From the NCBI GenBank assembly GCA_900491605.1, contig UESW01005075.1:419029-483028 (forward strand): a DNA stretch of 64,000 nt. Direction: 5' to 3'. Under the pieces are notes generated by a model. The model did no database searches. It worked only from the letters and a program-made list of their open reading frames with translations, and was not told the DNA's origin. Of the stretch, positions 34,643 through 44,300 are shown piece after piece; position 1 is the first letter of the stretch, and the number at the start of each line of letters is the position of its first letter. The position numbers were made by a program, and so were the translations under genes. The DNA is from Calamus simplicifolius (Eukaryota > Streptophyta > Magnoliopsida > Arecales > Arecaceae).

Positions 34643-35354
34643 TCATTCAGCTTCGACATTGTCGTCATTGGATGGCTTGGCCTCCACTACTTCATTGGAC
34701 TGCTGCTGCTGCTGCAGCTTCAGCTTCTCCTTGTACTCTTCCATTTCTCTCTTGTACCGCTCCTTGTCTTCTTCTCCACGACCCCGATATTCCTGGAGAA
34801 AAGAAAAATATACAATTGAAAACTCTTCCCGACTGTAAAAATGTCTATCGAAAAACATCTAAATATTAAAGCCAGTAGCCCATGATAACCTTGTTCAGCA
34901 GCAATCTAAACTACGTCAGGTAGCTAATGCAGAAATTAATTTCAGTCATCTATCATTGCGTAAGAGGTAATTACGATTACCTTTTTTTCTTCTTCAGTCA
35001 GTCTGCTCCAGGATACTCCTATCATCTTGCTAAATTCCTTCTCCCTGTGAGGATAGAGAGCTTTCAGCTTGGCATGTTGTTCAGCGAAGTAGAAATTATA
35101 CGCACTCCTGTTCGGCTTCGGGTGCGCAGGGTCAGAACGTCTCCACCTTCTCTTCTTCTTGAGTTTCCCTTCGGTCAGGGTATTAACATTGGCTGCAGCG
35201 GCACTCGCTGGAGGCAGAATAGTTGTGGAGTCTCCGGGCTGCTCAACATGATAGAGCACTCCATGCAGCGTCTCTGTGGCAATCTTCACTGTGACCAAAT
35301 ATCCATAATCGAACTTCCCGTCGATTGATCCAGTCACAGTGAAATTACTCGGCT
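34643..35354 (-). CDS. Exons 5-6 of the ARID-HMG gene (linker motif and HMG box)
   Basis: Exon 5 (35354-34981) follows a GTTTCAG acceptor and ends at EEEKK before GTAATC. Exon 6 (34792-34643) follows TCTCCAG and finishes the third helix of the HMG box, a Gln run of five and the acidic C-terminus, with a TGA at 34643-34645. The intron is 188 bases and splits the HMG box near its third helix. Confidence 0.9.
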
Positions 35355-38300
35355 CTGAAACAATCAAAATCGGAGTAAGTTGTCAATCTTTGAACAACAG
35401 AAAATTTATTACAGGTCTGGGATATCATAAAGAAACCAGTATGCACTGAAAAAATAAAATTATATGAAGAGATGCGAACTACTTGAGACAACGGATCAAA
35501 TGCCAACATCTGAAAATGATACACGGTCCATATTTCAAATACATCAAACTATTTCCTTTTCTTTCTTCTTGATGCTTCTGTTGGAAAAGAGGAAGGAAAA
35601 CAAATAAAAAAGACACTCAATTTTCAGACAATTTTTGAACCATGCATGGTCTTAGCTTTTGATAACTAAACTAGAAAATCTGGGCCACTGTATTTGCTTG
35701 TCCTTGGTTGCGATGTCGTGTTTTTGGAAAAGAATAAAAAACAACTACGAGCGCGTCCACCATCGCCTTTATGCAGTAAGTACGGGCCTGTTGCGTCGAC
35801 CCATCCACGCTTGAAAATAAAGAGAAACAAGCCAAAAGTCTTTGTTAATGACAGCAGAGATAAAAATAACTTTTTATATAAATAACGCTCAATCTCTGAT
35901 GTTTTGAGAAAATTGCAACAGAATAATCAAATCTCTGTTGGTCGACATACAGAACTTTTATTACATGCATTCAATCCACACTTCCTAAAGTCTTTTGATT
36001 ACAACAGTAGAGACAAATTAATGTAACTCATGCATAAATTGTTGGAAACAAGGTGGGCACACAAGGAGCTCTGATACCACTTGTTGGAAACAAGGTGGGC
36101 ACACAAGAAGCTTTGATACCAGATTGATGGATGTGAAGAATACTTTCAATAAGAAAAATAACACTCTCTTATTATGAGATGTTAGAGGGAATACATCTTT
36201 TGAGTCTCTCTCTATTTTTCATCATCATCATCTTCTTCTTCTACATTTTATCGGCAAACACCTCCATATTTATAAACATCTAGATATCCTTTCATATACC
36301 ACTATTTTAATACATGCATACAAAAACTAAAAGACATTTGCAGAAAATTAAGAGTCAATTACAAAATACTAAGAGTCAATTTTAAATTTCTGAACCATCT
36401 TATCTTTTCAAAATGACTCTTCCTTTCTCCCATGAAGCCTTTGGTCTTTTCAAGAGTGACTCTTCCTTTCTCCCATGAAGTCTTTGATCTTTCAAGAGTG
36501 TATTAAAACAAGTTTAATATTCCAACATTTCCTCCCATAAACTTGTTTTTTCTTGGTGCCATGACTCCAAGCATCTTTCTCAGCTTTTGAAAATCTTCAC
36601 CTTTGAGTGATTTTGTAAATATATCAACAATTTACTCATTTGATTTACAGTACACAACCTTCACAATACCTTTCTTAACTTGATCATGAAGAAAATGAAA
36701 TCTTATGTCAATGTGTTTGCTTCTTCCATGTTGAACTGGATTCTTAGCTAGTTCAATAGCAGACTTATTATCAACATATATCTTCATAGGCTCATTTTGT
36801 AATTGACTCTTAATTTTCTGCAAATGTCTTTTAGTTTTTCTATGCATGTATTAAATAGTGGTATATGAAAGGATATCTAGATGTTTATAAATATGGAAGG
36901 TGTTTGCCCATGAAATGTAGAAGAAAAAGAAGAAGATGATGAAAAATAGAGAGAGACCCAAAAGATGTATTCCCTCTAACATCTCCATAATAAGAGAGTG
37001 TTATTTTTCTTATTGATAGTATTCTCTACTTCAATCAATCTGGTATCAAAGCTTCTTGTGTGCCCACCTTGTTTCCAACAAGTGGTATCAGAGCTCCTTG
37101 TGTGCTCACCTTGTTTCCAACAAGTGGTATCAGAGCCTGGTTGATCCCCAACTATATTAGAGCCTGGTCGATCCCAACCAAGTGGTGTCAAAGAAAGCAA
37201 GGAAAGCAAGATAGCCCAAGTGCCTACCGTGAAGAAGTTCATATCCTCTATCTAAGTGTTAAGTCTCCGGATCAAAGGAATCCGTTGAGAAGTGTACAAG
37301 TCTAAGATAACAAGACTTTGCAAAAGAAAAAGAAGATAAGAGTAGTCTTTAGAGGTTGAAGAATAGAAACTTTAACACCAATTGAGCGAAATGAAAGATG
37401 AAAAGGTAATAGTTGTGGTTGCACCATACAAGGTAATGCTCAAAGAAATGCTTAAAAAACTAAATTTTTCTCCAGCAAAGTATACAAGTGAGAAGTTTGT
37501 ACCAGATCATTCTTCAAGTTTTATGGCAACAGTCAATTTTTTAGATATAAGTGAAAGTTTTATGATTGATGGTCCAGTTTCTATTTCAAAGAAGGAAGCA
37601 GAAAATTCTGCAGCATTACAAGCAATTATCTATTTGAAAAATACTTATAATATTTCTGTGAAAGATGTTCATTTTCAAAAATTGAAGATGTCAAGATAGC
37701 AATGCAAGATTTGCATGAAGCCTATGAAGAGCTGAAGAACAAATATGAAGATAGTATTAAAGAATTAAATGAACTGAAGCTGATAATGAATAGAAGAGTT
37801 ATTATAGAAGATAAAGAAAGGGTGATTGAAGAAGATACAAGATATTCACCTCATACATCAATGAGAAGGACAATTGCAAGAAGAGATTTTCCTTCGAGTT
37901 GCGGTCCAAATCAGTATTGAAGATATGATGAACAAGACAATTAAGTTTAAAGGGGGTGTTGGAAATGGTAAACTTAATTATGGTGATGAAACCGAGAGGT
38001 CATAATAAATTCTAAAGAATTAACTATAGTTGCAGAAAATGAAGAGTCACATTGAAATCTGAAGAGTCATGTTATAAAACTAAAAGTCATATGAAAGTCT
38101 AAAAGGTTCATTATGATGTATTAATGAGGGCAGATCAATAGTCACTTTCTATATCTATAAATAGATATATTGTAGTGAGTTATAGAGTGAGTGAGGAAAG
38201 CTAATAGAAATGATATTATAGAAACTTCTCTTACTCCAGCATTTCTCTTTGAGCATTATAGAGCGCTACCAAAAATATTATTTTCAACATAAATAACTCT

Positions 38301-41300
38301 TAACCTTTAACATAATGTTCATTTGAAAAGTATAGAGGAAATCCTGGTTGAATAATCAAACTCCTATTGCATAAATATGATAACTATGTAGCAAAAATTA
38401 ATTAAAAAAATGGACACCTCGCCAAGTTTCGCCCACTTCAAGCAGCTCGTAAGGGTTTTCTAGGCACCACTATGTCATGCTGGACGTGTCCGTGATGCGA
38501 CAAGAGCGTTTAGTTGAGTCCTTGGGGAGATTTGTGCTCAAGGTAGACAAAGGTTTCCTAATGGTCTTTAGGACTTGATCACAATGGAAAAGAAGAGGAA
38601 AAATTGTTATTGCATTTTGCTCAAAATGCCTATCAGTTTTCGAGCCCAAAGTCACATATTGGTATACAATGCTCAATATGTCTTATCAGGGGGTTAATGC
38701 AAGTCTTGGTGCAAAAATGGCACCCTTCTATGACTGGGGAGAATATATTAGAATATATATATATATATATATAAAGCCAACAGGCAATGGCAAGAATTTC
38801 TCACGGATACATGTAGTTGGTATTAGCTCACAAACCATGCATTATGTACCACATATCAATTATGTCTAGATTGATATTATCCTAAGGCCAACAGAATTGG
38901 ACAACATCTTGCAGATAACTCTACTTTAAATCAGATCAGACATTTGATGCTTCTGTTGCACTTTTTTAAGCTAGGATTCATCTAAATTGATCATGGAATG
39001 CATGAGAAGATTGTAACTTAAACAAAGATTTGATCATTCGAAGTGGAATTGAAACTGAAGGCTCAATGGGAAAAATGCCTCCACAAGATTGATTTAGTTT
39101 TAACTCCCAGACCACTTTCTACTTTATTTCAGTAGATCAAGCGAAACGGTGGTATATGGTATTTTCCTAAGCTAAATCTTACATTGAAATGAGCAAAATT
39201 TCACCTAAGATTGAAACAACTGCAGGAAGATGGACAGACTTATATATCCTATGCCTAGACCTGCCTCATTTGCACGCCTAAACACCTACTTTGTATACAC
39301 TAAAATATACACCATGCTTTGTGCACTAAAATATAAACCATGCAGGCTAGGTAGATAGCCACTTGGCATCCAAGCCAAGTTCAATTCAGTAGGCTATTTA
39401 GTATTTAATCAAGGTGGCCTAGCTTAATGGAATCCAAGCACATACCAAAGTAGCCTAAGAGAAGGACGTGCATTCCAAATCAACTCCGATCACCTTCATT
39501 GAACTGATTATCTTGAGCCTTTAGAACTTGTATGACTAAAATTTTTATTTTTGTTTCATAAAAAGATTTGGTTTGACTATTGATTGATGATTTCTATTAC
39601 CTTTTCTCAAAGTTTTCTAATAATGGTTGAAATACAACTAAACTCTAAAAAAAAGAAAGAAGAAAGTAATTTTTATGTATTTTTATTCATCAATCTCTTG
39701 GGTATATATACAAGCTACAAATCCTATGTTAGGAAAAAAACTAATTATATCAAATCCTTATAAATCAGAATCAAATATATTTACTTCTATTATACAAATG
39801 CAATCTACTTCCTTTCCTATTTTAGAAATGCAATATGTAACAATCCCTATGAATTAGAATCAAATATATATTTTACTTTCTATTCTAGAAATATAATCTG
39901 TAACACTCTCCCTCAAGCTAGAGCATAAATATTTATCATTCCCAGCTTGTTATAAAAATAATCAATCCAAACTCCATTTATAGCCTTTATGAAGATATCT
40001 CCCAATTGATCTCCATTTTCACATATCCTATAGAAATCAAACCTTGCCGAATCTTCTCACGAATAAAATGACAATCAATCTTAATATACTTAGTTCGTTC
40101 ATGAAAGACTGATTAGATGCAATATGAAGTGCAGCTTGATTGTCACACCATAACTTAGCTAGTATTGAACTCTTGAGGCCCACTTCAGTGAGGAGCTGAT
40201 ATATCCATATTATTTCACACATAGACTTAGCATAGTCCTATATTATGATTCTGCACTTGAACATGAAACCATATTCTGCTTCTTACTTTTTATTAAACCA
40301 ATTTTTTTTCAACAAATACACAATAGCATGAAGTAAATCTTCAATCTTCTTTGAATCCTACCGAATCAACATCTAAAAATATTCAATCCCAGTATGATCA
40401 TGATTGCCCTACATGATTTTTCTCTCAGAAGTTCCATTTAAGTAGCATAAAACTTGTTCTACAACTCTCTAATGATCAATAGTTGGAAAAGACATATATT
40501 GACTTACCATACTAACTGAATAGGCAATATCTGGACAAGTCATAGTAAGATAGTTTAACTTTTCAACTAATCTTTATATCTCTCAGATCTCAAATAACTC
40601 ACCATCTTTTGTAAGCTACAAATTAGGAACCATTGAAGTGCTACATGGTTTAGCCTTCAATTTTTTTTGTTTCAGACAATAAGTCAAGCACATACTTTCT
40701 TTGAGATAAGAAGATCCATTTCTTACTTCTTGTCACCTCAATACCCAAGAAATACTTTAGTGTTCCTAAATCATTTGTATGAAACTGACTATGAAGAAAA
40801 GATTTAAGATTTAGCAGCCTCAAACTCAGAAGAAAGACCAGCCAAGAAGCTCATAATCGCCATCTTTTCTCTTTGAGCTTGCTAAACTTTCACATTAGTT
40901 TAAAATGAAAGTAGCATATTAAGTTTCTCATGAGTCTTCTTAAAATTTATAAAGTAGTCGGTAAAGGATATGTACTTTTTTTTGCACGATACAAGATTTG
41001 GCATACCTCATAAGTGTGTTTGATATTTTCCTTGCCAGAGTATACAAACTTTAAATAATTCATCAATTCTTTCATAAATTCATAATGATTTATCAAACCA
41101 ACCATCTCACCATCAATAGAATTATGTATTTGCAAAAATAGACAAGCATCCTCTTTTAGCCATAAGGTTTTCAAGTCATCGCTAGATGGATCATCAATTA
41201 AATGATTATCCATAGCAATACTCTGCAAATAAAGTCTAACAGTTTTACTCCAATATAAATAATTAAATCCATTAAGTTTGTGTTTTATGATTTTTGACAT

Positions 41301-44300
41301 CACACGAACCACATTAGATATAATAACAGACTTTTTTTCTTTCATATTATCAAAATCAATCAAATAACAGAGCCAAAACCATAACAAAGTTAAAAATATC
41401 CAAAGAATCCAAACATGTCCCAAAATAGATCCAACACCGAATAGATGCTGACCCAAATAGATAGTAAACTTGTTGTGAATATTGAGGCGAGCAGAACGAA
41501 TGAAAAAGGATCAGATTTCAGCAACGAAACTCTGAGCAAAGGTTGATCGATGAGTGGCACTTTCCTAGGTGTAGGCAGTGAGAACAAAAAAAATTGCCAA
41601 AAATAAAAACTCAAGAAAAGTTATAAGCCCGAAAGCTCTGATACCATGAAATATAACTAGAACTCTAAAAAAGAGAAAGAAGAAAGTAATTTTTGTGTAT
41701 TTTTATTCATCAATCTCTTAGATATATATACAAGCTATAAATCCTATGTTGGGAAGGAAAACTAATTACATCAAATTTATATAATCAGAATTAAATATAT
41801 TTACTTCTATTATACAAATGCAATGTACTTCCTATTCTACAAATACAATCTATAACAATCCCTATGAATCAGAATCAAATATATTTACTTCCTATTCTAA
41901 AAATATAATCTATAACATCAAACTTCTAAGTGTTTTTTTAAGTATTTTAGTTACTTTGGACACGCTATGTTGAATTGATAGTTCATTATTTCTCATTTTT
42001 GAATTAGTTAGATGCCATGATTTTGAAGATCCAATACAGATGCTACTATTTGTTGGATGCATCACTATATATTATATCTTGCACCATGAGTTTATTATCT
42101 TCTATTTTTCTTTGCCCCCATCTATTGAACATGATTTTTGAGAAAAAGGGACATATATAAGGCCTCCCCATATTACAATCATGAGGAATAGATCTTTGGA
42201 AATGCACTACCAAGAGTTGAATTAGAGTCTCTAGATCTCTTAAATCACTCCTCTATAAATGTATCCCTATTTGCTTTGCTAACACTATATGCATATACTT
42301 CTTATAACATCAATATTCTTTAAAAATAAATAGATGACTAGAGGATACCAATTTTAAGTATCAACTTACATGCACACATAAATCATTGTAGATTTGCATA
42401 TCAAGAATAGTTAAATGGTATTATGAATATATAGACCACAAAAGACTCAATCTACTTCAAATAGATATCCTTCACAGCAAGATAGCATTTAAACTTATTC
42501 TTCATTACTTAATTATTTATCCATTAGCATCTATTTTATTAGCACATAAGTCCTATTTCATCCCTAATTTGTATTATTTATCATATTTTTTTATGAATAT
42601 AGACTAGGAACAATAAGCCCTTCAATATGTCCAATTGGATAGTTATCATCCAAATGAGCACCATCAATCACCATCGCATTCTTTGCTCAATACTTCTTCC
42701 ACCATGGCGGTTGAGGATTGGTTTAATATAAGAGAATGGGTGCCTTCCACTAGCACCAATTGGATTGTTCATCCTAAAATGTGCTTATCAATGGCCTCTC
42801 GAACTATCCATTCTTTGTTGTAGTTTGGGATTAATACAGTATTATTAGAGAACAAGTATCGTCTGGAGGTTGGGCCACTCGCTAAATTTAATGTTCGAAA
42901 AAAGACTATCAAATAGGGAATAGAATCACACATTGAAAATACCAACATCTAAAAGGAAGCTAAGGCTCGCACAAACATCAGGAATTGGACAATAGAATCT
43001 CTTCATTTGGAATATGAACAATATGATCTTGAAAAACCTGATACCAAATATTATAACAAATAATGATAGTTATAGTTGAAAGCAACCCTAGATTGGTTGT
43101 TGTAGGACTAACGTAAGAGTTGTCATAATGGCTATTACTGGTGAAAAAAAATGTCAATAGACCATGATAAAAGGATAAGAATATTATTCGAATATGCCAC
43201 TCACCATAATAGAAAGATAAGAATATCATTCGAATATGTGACTCACATAATCGCAAACATCCATTTGATTTAGCATGAAGATTTGAAACTAATAAATCAA
43301 TAATCATTTTACTCAAATAAACTTGCAGTAATGTTTAACGATGATTATTATTTTTTGAGTATTAAACTAACTGTTGATAAAATGCTTGTTGAGACTAATC
43401 ACATGATATAATAGAGAAGAAATATCGGGATAAGAGCTCAATTTGTCTGTTGTTACTGCCATAATAACCATTGTATTACTAAAACATATTAAATAATAAT
43501 CATTATTTTGGTAATTCAACGGTAACAACAATCCAATTAATTCAGCTTTTATCTAAATTCTTCTATCATATAGCATAACATGAAGAGTTCTCCGTAAACA
43601 TTCTGATAGTTGGTTTGAACTATAAAGAAAAATAAATCTATTTCTTTCGATCCTTCTATAGTCATTGTATTAATTTATAAAGAAAAATAAATTAATAGAA
43701 TGAGTGAAAACAGCTAAAGCAGCAGTGATAATGTAAACTCTAAAATATGGGATTGATTCACCTTTTCTTTTCTGCTGTGATTGTGCTCTTTGCTTGCCCC
43801 CAGATTTCTTTATCATCGAATCGGAAGCATCTGGTGTGCATTCATGCTTGACTTTAGGCGCCTTGCTTGGTGACGAAGCTATATCAACCACCCACATTAT
43901 TCTTATTTCTCCTCGTAGTAGCAAGGGCACAATACACTTCACCAAAAATATTAAAGACTTAATAAATTGATGACACATTGTTTTAAATAAATCAACCCCA
44001 TCTACATATAAAGTTTTATACATAGTTGGTCTCATGTTTGGACAAAGAAGAAAGGTTATGGTAGGTTGACAATTGGTGTAAAACTATAGTCGCATCCAAT
44101 GAACATAAATCTAACAGAAAAAATCATTAAGATTAGGATAGGTTTTAGAAATGCCAGGCTACATTGGATCTTAGGTGTAGCAGAAAGTTTTACAAAAGTA
44201 ATTAGGTTGGTCTCTAAGAACACCGAGCCTAGACGTGGTACCAAGTAAGTTAGAATTTTTATTCCTTTTATAGATGGGTGTAAGAAAAGAAGTTACTCTA

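Noticed and set aside
35694..35885. An additional exon of the ARID-HMG gene in the 3' part of intron 4
   Set aside because: No frame with suitable splice sites and phase gives family-like sequence; exon 4 at 43762 joins exon 5 at 35354 exactly in phase.
37083..37140. TGGTATCAGAGC sequences as part of a tRNA gene
   Set aside because: Only the 3' complement of initiator Met tRNA is present, at LTR edges; these are primer binding sites.
39623..41922. Target duplication of the intronic deleted Copia
   Set aside because: Flanking five-base sequences ATGGT and TCAAA do not match, so no duplication is claimed.
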